A stretch of DNA of 64,000 nt from Tolypeutes matacus (lineage: Eukaryota > Chordata > Mammalia > Cingulata > Chlamyphoridae), in contig JAKSZT010054335.1 of NCBI GenBank assembly GCA_026826555.1, positions 6,133,751 through 6,197,750 of the forward strand, in the 5' to 3' direction. The notes beneath the pieces are model-generated. The model did no database searches, was not told the DNA's origin, and saw only the letters and a program-made list of their open reading frames with translations. Position numbers and translations under genes: made by a program. This document shows, piece after piece, positions 45,530 through 57,559 of the stretch (positions are counted from its first letter, which is position 1; each line of letters starts with the position of its first letter).

Positions 45530-46470
45530 TAATATTTTTAAAACATTTAAATTTAGGTTTTGAGTAGAATTCTCACAAATAACTCAAAAAGTGAAAAAAT
45601 CTCCCTTCTACCTCTTTGCCCCATTTCCACAGTTTAAGTTAATTGCAAAGTTTAAGTTAATGCAAAGTTAAACATTATCTTTAGTTGCTTATTTATCCTT
45701 CTAGAGTATATTTTTTATCTCGCGAGTGTGAATATAGATTATTTTTCCTTTTCACAGAAAAAGCATATAATTTTTGCACCTTACTTGTTTCGCTTAACAA
45801 AATATCTTATATTTCTTTTTCTATAGTATATAGTATATAGAGAGTATATAGAGAGCATCCTTATTTTTTTTGACAGCTGCAGTGTAAGAATGTGCTATAT
45901 TTTAATCAGTCCCTTTTTCCTGGATATTTTTACCTCAGTATTTTTGTTGTTATAAGCTGCAAAATATGAATATGTCATGGTCCATGTAAAGAAGTATATC
46001 TATAGAATAATCTCTTCCTAGAGGTAGAATTAATATATTTACAATTTTGAAGATACTTCCAACTTATTCTTTATGGGACTTGTACTAATTTATATTCCTA
46101 CCAGCAATGTATTAGAGTGTTAGTATCCTTGATTTTTTCCTATCAAACTTTTAAACTTTTGGCTATATGAGCTAGAAAATGCCGTTTTAATGTATATTTT
46201 TCGTATTATGAGCAAAGTGGAGCATCTTTTTTGTTTGAGCTATTTATACTGTTTCTGTACTACCTTTTCCTGTTCTTACTCATTTTATCTTTTGGGTTGT
46301 TAATAATCGGTGTTTGGGGTGTGTGTGTATTAGCCTTTGAGAAATGAATTGGAAATATTTCCTCCCAGTTTGTTAGTCTTTAGATTTTGCTCATGGTATT
46401 TTCCCCATGCTAATGTTTTTTGTTTTTTTTCTTTTTTTGTAATCCAGCAGTAGAAATTTCAAGCAAACAC
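45530..46470 (-). mobile_element. Old L1 fragment, antisense
   Basis: Reverse L1ME-like text: tatattcctaccagcaatgt attagagtg, gagcatcttttttgtttgag, cccagtttgttagtctttag. Diverged. Right end is a T-rich run near 46420. Confidence 0.65.
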
Positions 46471-46569
46471 ATATCAAATAGTAGAATTAAGAGAAGGCCT
46501 TGGGGAAGATAAGAGCCAAGGAATTGCTATAGAAAACTTGGTAAACCCTGAGGGAAATTTCAACAGTAA

Positions 46570-49320
46570 TATTTATGCAGCTAGTATTTATTGAGCACTT
46601 ATTTGGCATGAGGAATTGAACCCAGAAGTGGAAAGATGCTGTGGTGAGCGCAAACAGATATAGTCTTGCCCTTAGGTAATTTTAAGCCTACTGGGGCAGG
46701 AAACATTATCAAAGAATCGAAAGTATATTTTAAAATTGCAGTTGTGTAAAGGCCTTAAAGTGTTCTATGCTATGAGACAGTATCATAGAGGAATTTACTT
46801 TAAATAAGTCTGTGGAAACTGCAGTGGATTATAAAAGATGTTCAGGAGTTCATTGGCACTGAGGGGAGAAAAGAACCATCCAGTCAGAGGCAATAGCTTG
46901 TTGCTGGAGAAGATATTGAGTTTGAGGGACTTAAAGAAGGACATTGTGATTGGAGGGGAGAGAAAGCAAGTCAAAACTGGAGAGGTGGTTGGGAGGCCAG
47001 ACCTTATAGGTCTTTATTGGTCATAAGAACTCCCCTGTTGAGTACAATGAGATGCCAGTGAAAGGTTTTAAACAGGAGAGTAACTTGGATCCGTTTAAAT
47101 GTGCATGATAGCGTGGAAGCAGATTGTTAGGAAGCTATTGTTGCAGTCCGGGAGAGCAATTAGGGTAGTGAACACTTGGTTGAGTGTGGAGAAGTGGAAG
47201 GAGTCAAGAAATAGTCAATGACTGAGTTGGTATGGGAAGTAAAAGACAGGGTGATGTTACAGATGACGTTTAGGTCTCTAGTTGGCATAGTGGGATAGAG
47301 TGACATTCAGTGGAAGACTACACACTGGAAGACACCAGGTTTGGTGGGATGATGATGTTTATTTTGGGTATATGGAGTTTGAAATGCCTTTGAGAGAAAC
47401 TAAAGCAGATGTCAAGTCATCAGATAAAGATATAGGCCTATAGCTTAGAGGTCGCGTTTGGGCTGCAGATGTGTAGTTGGAAGACATTTGTGTATACAGG
47501 TGTTGATTCAAATTGTGGTGGGGATAAGATAGCCAGAATAAAATGGGTAGAAAGAGAAGTTAGTGGGCCTACAACTGAGTCTCAAACTTGAGCATTTAGG
47601 TGCACAAACCAGCAAATACACAGAGAAGGAGCAACTAGAGAAACTGGAGAAGAAAGCCAGGAAAGCGTAAAGTCACAGTAGCCAAGAGAACAGAGGAGGA
47701 GTAGGGAGTGTCAACTGTGTTGGATGATGCTGATTTGTCAAGATAGGTGAAGGCAGGCCAATGTCTATTCAAGAGAGTGACCTTCAAGAGAGTGATGAGA
47801 GTGAAAGCCAGATGGCAGTGGGGTGAGGAACAAATAAGAGGAGGAAAAACAGACCTTTAAATACAGGTTTCTCTTTTAGGAGGCTTGACTGGGAAGGGGA
47901 GGAAGGCAACAGAAGGGCCGTTGCTAGAAGGGCATGAAAATTTGTTGTTATGCATTAAATGGGAGAGAGTGAACATATTAAAGGGAAAATGAGTAATCAG
48001 CAGTTCTGAAGGTTCTGAGAGGATGAAAGGAAATGTGATCCAAGGCTCACATGGAAGGAGGGATAGTTCCATGTTGTGAAAGGAGAAAACCAGGCAAGGT
48101 TGGGAACTGATGTCAGGAGGTTGCACACTGGGACCTGGAAAGAAAAGGGACTTCTGTATGATGCTTTCTATTTCCTTTATACAGAAGGAGGCAAGAATGC
48201 TCACTCAGTCTCAGGAGAGTAGGAGGTTGGCGGTTATGTTACTGGAGCCGATGTCTAGGTTCTCAGCTTCATCATGAGAAAATTCAAGGACAAGCCACAA
48301 ATTAATTAAGCAAGGAGAGAATTTATTGGGTGGTAAAGCAGAAGGGCAAAGTACACCTCGGAGTTGAGGGTGGGCATTCTCAATGGAAAGAAATGCAAGT
48401 TCTGCCCTGGGGGTCCGTTATTTTTGGTGGTGCAGGACTCCAGGGTCTGTGCAGATAAGCAAGGGCTTAGGGATGTGGGAGTATAGGGGTGTGGGGGTTG
48501 CTTTCTGGTGATGATTGACTTCTGGCTGCTGTCCACAACCTTTGCAGGGCGTGTTGTCCAGCGGTGATTGGCTTCTGGTCATGGTCCAGAGGCATGAGGT
48601 CACCTGAAAGCTAGGTGGGGTGGATGGTGGTGCTGCCCCTCTTGCCCCTTCCTTCTTTGCTGGCTGCCTTCTGATGATGCTGTAGGCTGCAAGGTGTGTG
48701 CTATAAGTTGCCCCTTCCTGACTTGGCTGTGTGATCCAGCAGGCTGATGCTAGTCAGTAGGCTTTTGCCTCAGTTTCTCTTACCAGGTGGTGTTTCTATG
48801 GCTTATTAGGTTTTCTGCCCCTACCCCCTTAGGTCCCTATTCTATTCTGCCTCAGAAGAGAAGAGAATTTTGATAGTCATTTAGACTGTGGGAGTAAGTG
48901 AACCAAAGAAGTACAGTTGTGTTGCTTTACCTGTTCTAGACCTTTCGATATTAGTGTCCTGTATTTGTAGTGAGTAAATCTGCCCCGTGTGAGACTTACT
49001 TGAGTAGCCTTCTCTGCAGACATACAAAAAGTAGATCTTATGCTTCATCCTGAGTTCATTTTGCTCGATGGGTGCAAAGAAAAGAAAGAGGGCCAAGAAT
49101 GTAATCAGATGATAGATGGTGGGATATAATCTGGATCAGAAAGGAAGTGAAGAAGAAAAGGACTGGTGGATTGGAAGAAAATGTCACAGAGTTGCAATGC
49201 AGGTATTTGAACAAGCAAGTGGGAACAAGAGTGCTGATGGTCAGAGTGAACGTTTGAAATGCTTATAGAGGAGAGATGCAGTTAAATGTAGTAATCTTTA
49301 ACTTCGGAAAAGTGGTCCTG
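46570..49320 (-). mobile_element. Long L2 (LINE-2) relic, antisense
   Basis: Begins with the reverse of an L2 3' end (agtatttattgagcacttat) and continues with L2-like text: gagatgccagtgaaaggttt, ggaagctattgttgcagtcc, gtcaactgtgttggatgatg ctga and gggatataatctggatcag-like remains. Up to 2.7 kb including an LTR-like insert at about 48285-48860. No intact frame. Confidence 0.65.
48285..48860 (-). mobile_element. Candidate LTR inserted in the L2, antisense
   Basis: This block differs from the L2 on both sides. It is GC-richer and includes gagagaatttattgggtgg (an AATAAA in reverse) and twice-used phrases gattg(a/g)cttctgg. The L2-like style resumes after 48860. No terminal duplication was established, so the class is uncertain. 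Confidence 0.4.
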
Positions 49321-50905
49321 TAGTTGGTGAGGCTGGGCAGGGAGATGGGAGGCAACCCATCTTGGGAAGCAGGAAGGGAAGATGGTTGCTCCTTAAATTG
49401 GGCTTACGGAACAGGTGCCACTTAATCTCAAGATTCCTAGAGTCACTGCTGTTCTGGAAGCACCCAGACACAGTGATGGTGGGTGCGATTTGGGTTGTAT
49501 TGAACGTCTCAAGGAGTTCCAGGCTTGCTGGCTGACCAGGGTGTTCCCAGTCATTGCATCCCATTTTTTTCCAGTTCTACTGGTCATAATAGTAGGTGTT
49601 GCTGTTCCATTTCTACTGGTCATCAAATAGTAGGTCTCACTCTTCTGTGCTTTACTCATTACTAGTAAGTAACATGCTTTGAATTATTTTCAAGTAGTGT
49701 TGATATATTTCTGCTAATTCATAAATATTCTCTCGGCATCTTGTCCAATGTCATGTATTTGTTAGAGCCTGGATAGGGCTGTAGTCCGTGACTACAACAG
49801 AGAGTGCTAACTGGCGGATATGGAACTTGGACCTTTTATTTGGTTTCATGCGTTCATTAATAGGGCTCCAAATAATAGTAAAGAGAAAGGCAAACGAATG
49901 AATAAGTCTAAGAGCCACACAAATGCCAAGTGCTAAGATTTCAGTATACTTGATGTATATGTATGTATTATGTCCAAACTAGCCTCTTTCCAGTGTGCAG
50001 TGGGAGTAGGTTGGAGGTGCTCTCCGAGAAGTAAAAAGCTGGCTGGGAGGAGTGAATATAACATAACTGGAGCGATGGATGATAGCAAACCGGGAGATTG
50101 CTGTGGAAGGACTTTTGCACAGTGACATCACTGGATTCATTGTCCTTTAGGGAGCCGAGAGGAGTGAGAACCTGGGAAAAGAATTGGTGGTCCAGCAAAG
50201 GGGAGCCTATGTGGGGAGGGCCTAAAACTGTGCAGCATCATTCCCAGTGCCTGGGGCTGTGGTCCTGTGTCCCACTGGTTTGTCCTGCATTGGAAACTGT
50301 TGGATGGGAGCTTGGTGTTTAATGAGTGCAGGTGGTTCTTCTTAAAAGGCAGATACCATAAAACGAGAGAGGGGATGATGGGATATTGTGACATCCAGAT
50401 GTTTAGTGTCTGCTATCTGTATGGCCCAATGTTAGCATGAAACTTATTTCTCTGTGTTTGTGTACAGCTTACTGAAAGAACTAGATTTCTTGTGACTTGC
50501 CTGAGGTTCCAAGCAAGTTTAATACTAGTGACAAACAAAAGTCATCTTGTGCCATCAACTTGTGTATGTGTTTTGACTCTCTGAACCCGCGGACCCTCTT
50601 TTTTTGTGTTTGTCTTTCATCTATTGTATGGAGAATGTTGTTTCTTTTCATTGGCTACAAGCAAATGAAACAAGGGCATTGTTTTGTAATACGCTGGTTG
50701 AGAGATTCACTGTTACCTTATTTTCTTCCTGTGTAAGTATTTAGATTTTTCCAAGGCAAAGTTGACCCTGCTTGATAAGTGTCCTTGAATCTAAATATCA
50801 GCATGATTGGGACGGCACCCTCTGGGAACACTTGCCCTGGCCGCACTTTGGGACAGATGCCGTGGAGGTTGTGCCCTGAGAGGTCAGCTTTTGCACTTTC
50901 CTGTC
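49320..50905. other. Intronic sequence before the ULK4 exon cluster
   Basis: No repeat that I can name and no ULK4 coding match. It contains several 60-90-codon frames on both strands without splice support. Confidence 0.4.
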
Positions 50906-50910
50906 TGTAG

Positions 50911-51044
50911 GCTGGTGATGTACGTGGAGAGGGACAGCAGAAAGACTGCTCCAGGCAAGGAACAGCAGAGCAGCAGCGAATACCTGGCCAGGTGCCTGGA
51001 GCTCCTCATCTGTCACGTTGGGCAGGAAGTGCCACGAATCCTGG
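50911..51044 (+). CDS. ULK4: ULK4 internal exon (second in window)
   Basis: Continues ULK4 from the exon at 8541-8668. The first base completes the split Arg codon, then the frame reads LVMYVERDSRKTAPGKEQQ and later CLELLICHVGQEVPRIL. The acceptor is a pyrimidine tract ending ctgtctgtag and the donor is CTGG|gtaaac. It is 134 nt long and ends one base into a Gly codon, completed by the exon at 52492. The polar loop (RDSRKTAPGKEQQSSSEY) between two hydrophobic helices suits a linker between helical repeats. No stop or frameshift is present. It opens a cluster of three exons within 2 kb, in contrast to the 42 kb intron before it. Confidence 0.93.
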
Positions 51045-52491
51045 GTAAACTGGAGGCTGGTCCATTGCACCTGACCTTTCTTTGACTTGACTTTTAGGCA
51101 TCACCTGTTTTTACCCTTTACTTGTCTGTTATCACAGGCAAGTGTATAACATTTTTTTTTGGACTTGTAGTTTCAAGATTTAAATTTTCCTTATCTGTTT
51201 TTAGAATTATTTCCCATCAAAGTCATGCTGGAGATAAAGAGTAGGCTACAGGCTCTTTGAAGGTATTATCAGTGGTAAATGGGCAATTTTAGAAAATAAA
51301 CAAAAGGAAAGTGTTTTAATTGCTTACAGTTGGCCTTCCACTATTATTTTGGGTAATTTTTCTTGAAAATTTACCCTGCCTAATTCTGAAGAAAATTATT
51401 TTCCTTTGAAGTTAGAGCTACAATTTTATTTATTGTTAAAAAGAATTTAAAATGCATAGGCAATACATTTAATGTTAGAGAATTTTGATATTAGTTTAAA
51501 GCTCAAAGTTTAAAATTTTCTTTAGTTTGGAAAAATTATCTTTAAGATAAAAGTATTTAATAATGATTTGCAAAGGATGTTTATTACAGTTTTAAAAATC
51601 CCTTATTTCTTTATTATTTACAGAAACTAAAAGACTTGAAAGAATGTGTATATTTGCTTTAAATTCCCATTCCACACTCTTCCAGCAGATGTAGCTATAA
51701 ACCAGAAATGTTTAAGATGTTAAATTTGATCCAAGGCAGTATAGTAAAAATATTTAGACTCAGAGATTTGTATATTTAATAAAACTTATGAAAATATATT
51801 CATGGCTATTTAACAGGAGCTTTTTTGCTCCTTTCTAGTACTTTTGGAGAGTTAATACTTTTTTTCTTTTTACCTGTTAAGATCTGAAAATAGAGCATTT
51901 CAAAATTTATTTTGTACTGTAACCATTTTTTAAAAATCTCCAAAATCTGATCCATTGGTAGTTGAGTTCTTTATGATTAGACTATGGTTTAGGATACAAG
52001 ATTCTGATGTCTACAACACAAGTTTTATTCCTAATAAAATCATCCAATGAGAAGTTTAGGGACTTGATCTCTTTTTACTTCCACCCTAGTATAAAATTTT
52101 AAAACGTTGTGATCCGTATTTGTTCATTTATAATTTTAACTAGCTTTTTCCATTTATAAAAGTAATAAGCATTCATGATCGAAATTTGGAAGATATAGGG
52201 GAAAAAGGAAAAGAGAAAAATCATTTCTAGAACCACCAGACTGCCCTATAGTTCGTGAATTCTATCTTAAATTTCTAGGAAGAGGTGGTTGATAATGTAG
52301 ATGCAGAAGCTCACACTCTAGCTGCAGAGACCATAACTGCCTGTGAAAACTTCAGTGTGAACAAAAGGCCCAGAGCCCCCCGCCCTTTGATGTGGAGATG
52401 GGTGACCTCAGCTGTCCATTAGAGCCAGGCAAGGCCCAGGGTGCCCAGGGGCTCGTGGCCTAATGGCCACGTGTGTGGATGTGTTTCACAG
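51045..52491 (+). other. ULK4 intron, 1.4 kb
   Basis: Lies between donor gtaaac and acceptor gtttcacag. AT-rich with no recognised repeat; an unassigned GC-rich patch precedes the acceptor (52370-52470). Confidence 0.75.
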
Positions 52492-52613
52492 GTGACATCC
52501 TCAATGCCTTGGTGAACGTTTCCGGTCGTAAACACCCATCAACAGTTCAAGTGAAGCAGCTGAAGATGTGTCTCCCCCTGATGCCGATAGTGCTTCACCT
52601 TGTAACTTCTCAG
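52492..52613 (+). CDS. ULK4: ULK4 internal exon (third in window)
   Basis: Coding exon of 122 nt. The first two bases complete the Gly codon carried from the exon ending at 51044, then the frame reads DILNALVNVSGRKHPSTVQV and KQLKMCLPLMPIVLHLVTSQ. The acceptor is gtttcacag and the donor is TCTCAG|gtactt. The exon ends on a codon boundary. Amphipathic helices separated by a short basic loop (GRKHPS) match the helical-repeat region of ULK4. The open frame runs past the donor to a stop in the intron at 52659-52661, so the donor rather than the stop sets the exon end. Confidence 0.93.
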
Positions 52614-52775
52614 GTACTTTTTTACTGGGAAAAATATAAATGTGGATCCCTTCTTCATTAAACTGGAGCTGAGAAAAGCCCAGTCAGTCAAAACATTTCC
52701 ACTTTTTTCCCTTCTCTTAAACTAAAAGTGTACATGCCTTTCGGGATTTAACCTGTGGAAATTCTCATCACACAG

Positions 52776-52832
52776 GTATTTCGACCTCAGATTGTAACAG
52801 AGGAGTTCCTTTTCAGTTATGGAACTATTCTT
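52776..52832 (+). CDS. ULK4: ULK4 internal exon (fourth in window)
   Basis: Short exon of 57 nt, 19 whole codons, reading VFRPQIVTEEFLFSYGTIL. It starts and ends in phase 0, between acceptor catcacacag and the consensus donor ATTCTT|gtaagt. The intron before it is only 162 nt. Because the length is a multiple of three and both ends are in phase 0, skipping it would keep the frame. The peptide follows the preceding exon directly in ULK4 as I know the family. Confidence 0.92.
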
Positions 52833-53089
52833 GTAAGTAGCACTGAATTTTTCACATTCCTAATAAAAATGTGGCTGTCTCTACTGTTTGTCGAATTTGG
52901 TGTCAGAATGAGGTAATTTAAAAATCTTAGTGGTATTTATTTGCTTTCAGGGAAGTGACCTTTTTATATTTGTATCTGTTGACTGTAATAAAATCTGACA
53001 TTTGAAAGAAAATACATTCCTTTGTGATAATGCATTTTGTTCAGAGACAGCCCCAAGTAGGGTAAATAAGTCCATGGAAACATGTTCAG

Positions 53090-53279
53090 AGATTTTAAAA
53101 AATTTTTTATGAGGTCCCAGGGCTGGGTATTGAACCCCAGACCTCATATGTGGGAAGCCAGCACTCAAATAGTGAGCTGCATTGGATCCCCTGAGTTGGC
53201 TTTAGGAGGCACCGGGGATGGAAGCGGGGACCTCCAATTTGGGAAGCAGGTGCTCAACCGGGTGAGCCACATCCTCTCC
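53090..53279 (-). mobile_element. Old DAS-like SINE, antisense
   Basis: Two diverged reverse B-box regions: gggtattgaaccccagacct at 53125 and ggcaccggggatggaagcgg at 53208, the second ending gtgagccacatcctctcc. Flanks share atgttcagagatttt (53078 and 53281), a 15-bp duplication that supports a single insertion. Confidence 0.85.
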
Positions 53280-56200
53280 TATGTTCAGAGATTTTGGTAT
53301 TAAACATGAAAAATATATAAATAATAAAATGGGTAAAAACGGAATTCTAAGGGTATGTTACCATCATTATTTATTTTGGCTTTCCTTATCCAGTCATGTG
53401 CACTGTCATTTTTTATGATGGCATATCTCTAAGTTAAGTTCAATTTAACTTTTTCTTTAATTTTGGTGATATGGGTAATATGGGAAAAAAAAAATCATTG
53501 TATTATCTTTTGCTTCAAACTTTGCTCACAAAAAATAGTCGTTTTATTCAGATTGTGATTCATGAGTTGTGGTATACTTTCCCCTTGCCTGGAATAGTTA
53601 AAGAATAGGCAGTTGATAAAATGGTGAGTTATACCAAAGGGAAAACTAAGACATTTGTCGTGCAGCCTCTCGAGTCTTACTTTGATATTAATAATAAACA
53701 CTGTACTGGGATTTCAAAAATGCCATAGAGGTCTCTATTTAAAATGAAGTACACATCTCAATTTTATTGTTAGTTTGGAATGGAAAAATGTTTGCCACTG
53801 ACAGCTGAGAATACGGTTTTCCAGAAAGTTCATTACAGGGTGAAGTGTGATGTTTTGAAGTACAAATATTGAGCGTAGGCCTCTGATTGTTAGGAAGCAG
53901 TGTGTTCAGACAATGCAGTAGGGGTCCTTTTGTGCTCAATTTCAAATCTTTATTTTTCTAATGCCTTGAACCCTGAATTCTATAAAGTATATTATTTTGG
54001 TAGTGCATTCATTAATTTGCAAGTTATTAGAAATTAATCTTTAATTTGCAATCATCTGTGTTTAAGTACAACATGGGTATCGTCTATGGTAATGACTATA
54101 GTCTTGCCATTCTGTAACTGCGTTTATATTCCGTTGAATAAACATATCGATGCCTGGAATGTTTTGGCACAGCGTTTGATTATTTGGGGATAAGTATACT
54201 TGTACTCCTTTCTTCTTTTTTTCTTAGGAGCCTTACCTTTCTCTGCCTCCATTTACCAAGTACCCTTTAGGTTTTCAGGGTAACAATGAGTGCCTCCAAG
54301 TAAAAGTCTGTACGGATTTTCAGGCATTATACATTCTGTGTTAAGAGCGCTCACTGCTTCTGGCAGGGCCACATTTAGAGACCAGGGAGGAGGCCATGTG
54401 GAAGAGGGCCTCGCCTTCTCCAGGGGTGGACGTCCTCTTTAGGAGAGGGGTGCTTGGTTGAGTCTTCTCAACTCCTCAGCACTCTTAGGGAATAGAAGAC
54501 AGCACGCCTGGTTCAAAGGTCATTATGAGGTATTGACAAAAAGCCTTTGGCAAGGTTTTTCTTTGTAATATCACCCAAGTGGAGAGAGTTTAGGCAAACA
54601 AAAGGAAGAAGTTCTTTTGGTTCTCTTCAGGCATTTTTCCTAGTTTGAATCATGACTACTTCCCAGAAGTCTCTCCTTTTCTTCTTGTCTTATCTGTGTG
54701 TCAACCTTTATTAGACTTGGTGTTGCTGGCACTAGGCCATGGGAAAGGGAGGGGATTGCTGACTACAGTCAGGACCTGGACTTGGTTTGCCACACAGTTC
54801 TCGTGCACGTTAGTGTGAACTGTTGAAAGTGGGATGTTGCTCCTTAGAGTTAATTCATAAAACTCCAGGAGACGACAGAAATATTACTCAAGTCATTGTG
54901 CCCTACTGAGGCCATGAGGCACCGTCAACTCCTGCAGCACCTTCCAGCTCCTTAGAAATACACAGTACAGATTAGCATATTTAAACCTCTAGAGTTGTCT
55001 TGCTTTAAAGGAATTCTTTTTAATTTTAAAATTTTTAATATATTTTTATTAAAGAGGTTGTGAACTTACAAAACAATCGTGCACATGTTTGGAATTCCCA
55101 TACAACACCCCTCCACCAACACACTACATTGTTGTGGAAAATTTGTTACAGATTGTGAAATAAATTCATCAGACTATTACTATTAACTATCGTCTATAGT
55201 GTACATTTGGTATAAATTTTCCATACACCCCCCATTATTAACACAGTATATCTTTGGCATTGATGCAAAAATATTTCAGTATTGCTGTTAACTATAGTCC
55301 ATAGTTTACATTAATTGTATTTTCCCATGCTTCTCCACATTCTTACTACCTTGCAATAGTGATGTACATTTGTTCTAGTTCACAGAAGGACAATCTTATA
55401 TTTGTACTTTTCGCCACATTTCTCATCCATCTTTGGGTTAACTATGTTATTCAGTCCCTAGATTATTCTCTAGCTTTCTTCCAATTGACATTTACATCCC
55501 TAGACTACCCTTTTCAGCCACAATCCCATTTATAAATCAACTGTGTTAATTCTATTCACTATAATGTGTTGTCATCAACTCTATCCATTTCCACACTTTC
55601 ACAGACAAGTTAATTAAAACTTCTACATACAGTAAGCATCAGGACTCCTTCTCAGCCCTCCTCTTATCTCCTAATAATCTATACTTTAGGTTTTAACTTT
55701 ATATGCTTGTTCTTTGTATTTAGTTTATATTAGTGAGACCATGCAATATTTGTCCTTTTGTGTCTGCCTTATTTCACTTAACATAATGTCTTCATGGTTC
55801 ATACATATTATCCTATGTGTCCCAATTTCATTTCTTCTTACAGCAGCATAGTACTCCATCGTGTGTATATACCACAATTTGTTTATCCATTCATTGGTTT
55901 ATGGACATGTGGGTTGTTCCACCTTTTGGCAATTGTGAACAACGCCGCTATAAACATCAGTGTGCAAATGTCTGTTTGTGTCATAGTTTTCAGTTCTTCT
56001 GGATATATTCCTAATAGAGGAATTGCTGGATCATATGGCAGGTCTATATTTAGCTTTCTGAGGAACTGCCAAACTATCTTCCACAGAAGCTTCCACACTA
56101 CCAACAGTGAAGGAGTGTTTCTATTTCTCCAAATCCTTTCCAGCACTTATTGTTTCTTCTTTCTTTAATGGCCATTCTATGTGGTGTGAGATTATATCTC

Positions 56201-57459
56201 ATGGTTGTTTTGATTTGCATCCCCCTAATCGCTGGTGATATTGAACATTTTTTTTCATGTGCTTTTTGGCCATTTGCATTACCTCTTTGGAGAAATGTCT
56301 GTTTAAGCCTTTTGCCCATTTTTAAACTGGATTGCTTGCTGTTTGATTGCTGAGCTGTTTGATCTCTTTATATAGAATGGAAATCAAACCCTTATTGGAT
56401 ATGTGGTTTCCAAATATTTGGATATATCCGCCACCTGCCACCAGGTCTTGAAGATGTTTCCTTACATTTTCTTCTAGGAGCTTTATGGTTGTGGATTTTA
56501 TAGTTAGGTCTTTGATCCATTTTGAGTTAATTTTTGTACAAAGTGTGAGATAGGGGTCTTCTTTTTTCTTTTGGTTGTGGTTATCCAGTTTTCCCAGCAC
56601 CATTTGTTAAATAGACTGTTCTGTCCCAGCTGGGTGGGTTTGACAGCCTTGTCAAAAATCATGTGTGAGGGACTGTTTTTTAACCATCAGTTTGGTTCCA
56701 TTGTCTATGCATCTATCTTTATGCTAGTACCATGCTGTTTTTACCATTGTAGCTAGGTAATATGATTTAATGTCCAGAAGTGAGACTCCTCCAACTTCGC
56801 TCTTTCTTTTGAAGTGTTTCTGGCTATTTGGGGCCCTTTATCCTTCCAAAAAAATTTGATAATTGGCCTTTCCATTTCTTTAAGAAATGCTGGTGAAATT
56901 TTTACTGGGATTGCATTGATTCTATATATCAATTTGGGTAGAATTGACATCTTAACGATATTTAGTCTTCCAATCCATGAACATGGAATGTTCTTCCATT
57001 TCTTTAGGTATTTAAAAATTTCTTTTAGCAATACATTTTAGTTTCCTGAATATAAGTGCTTTACATGCTTGGTTAAGTTTATTCCTAAATATTTTATTCT
57101 TTTTGTCACTATTGTAAATGGATTTTTTTCCTGATGTGTGCCTCAGATTGCGCTTTACTAGTGTATAGAAACACTAATGATTTTTGCATATTCATCTTGT
57201 ATCCTGCCAATCTGCTGACATCATTTATTAGCTCTAGCAACTTTGCTATAGATTTTTGGGGGCTTTTCTTGGTATAAGATCGTATCATCTGTGAATAGAG
57301 AAATTTTACTTCTTCATTTCCGATTTGGATGCCTTTCATTTCTTTTTCTTGCCTGATTGTTCTAGCTAGAACCTCTAGCACTATATTGGGCAACAGTGGT
57401 GATAGTGGGCATCCATGTCTTGTTCCCAATCTCAACGGGAAAGCTTTCTGTCTTTCACC

Positions 57460-57559
57460 TTTTTTTTTTTTTTTTTTTTTACCGGGAGGTCACGGGGATC
57501 GAACCCGGGTCCCTCCATATGGGAGACGGACGCCCAACCAGTTGAGCCACATCCGACCC
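57460..57559 (-). mobile_element. Monomeric tRNA-like SINE, antisense, 12-bp TSD
   Basis: Only a tRNA-like unit of about 78 nt followed directly by poly(A): T run 57460-57480, B-box complement gggatcgaacccgggtccct, anticodon-side cctccatatgggagacgg, end ttgagccacatccgacccc. The exact duplication ctgtctttcacc lies at 57448-57459 and 57560-57571. It lacks the body seen in other DAS copies here. Confidence 0.95.

Larger units (their letters stand above)
8669..50910 (+). other. ULK4 intron of 42.2 kb
   Basis: Defined by donor gtatga at 8669 and acceptor ctgtctgtag ending at 50910. Codon phase and the peptide across the junction are continuous, so no coding exon needs to be placed inside, though an alternative exon cannot be excluded. 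Most recognisable content is transposable elements, annotated separately. Confidence 0.85.

Noticed and set aside
55794..56168. 124-codon plus-strand frame with a signal-like start
   Set aside because: It is the antisense of the L1 ORF2 C-terminal region.
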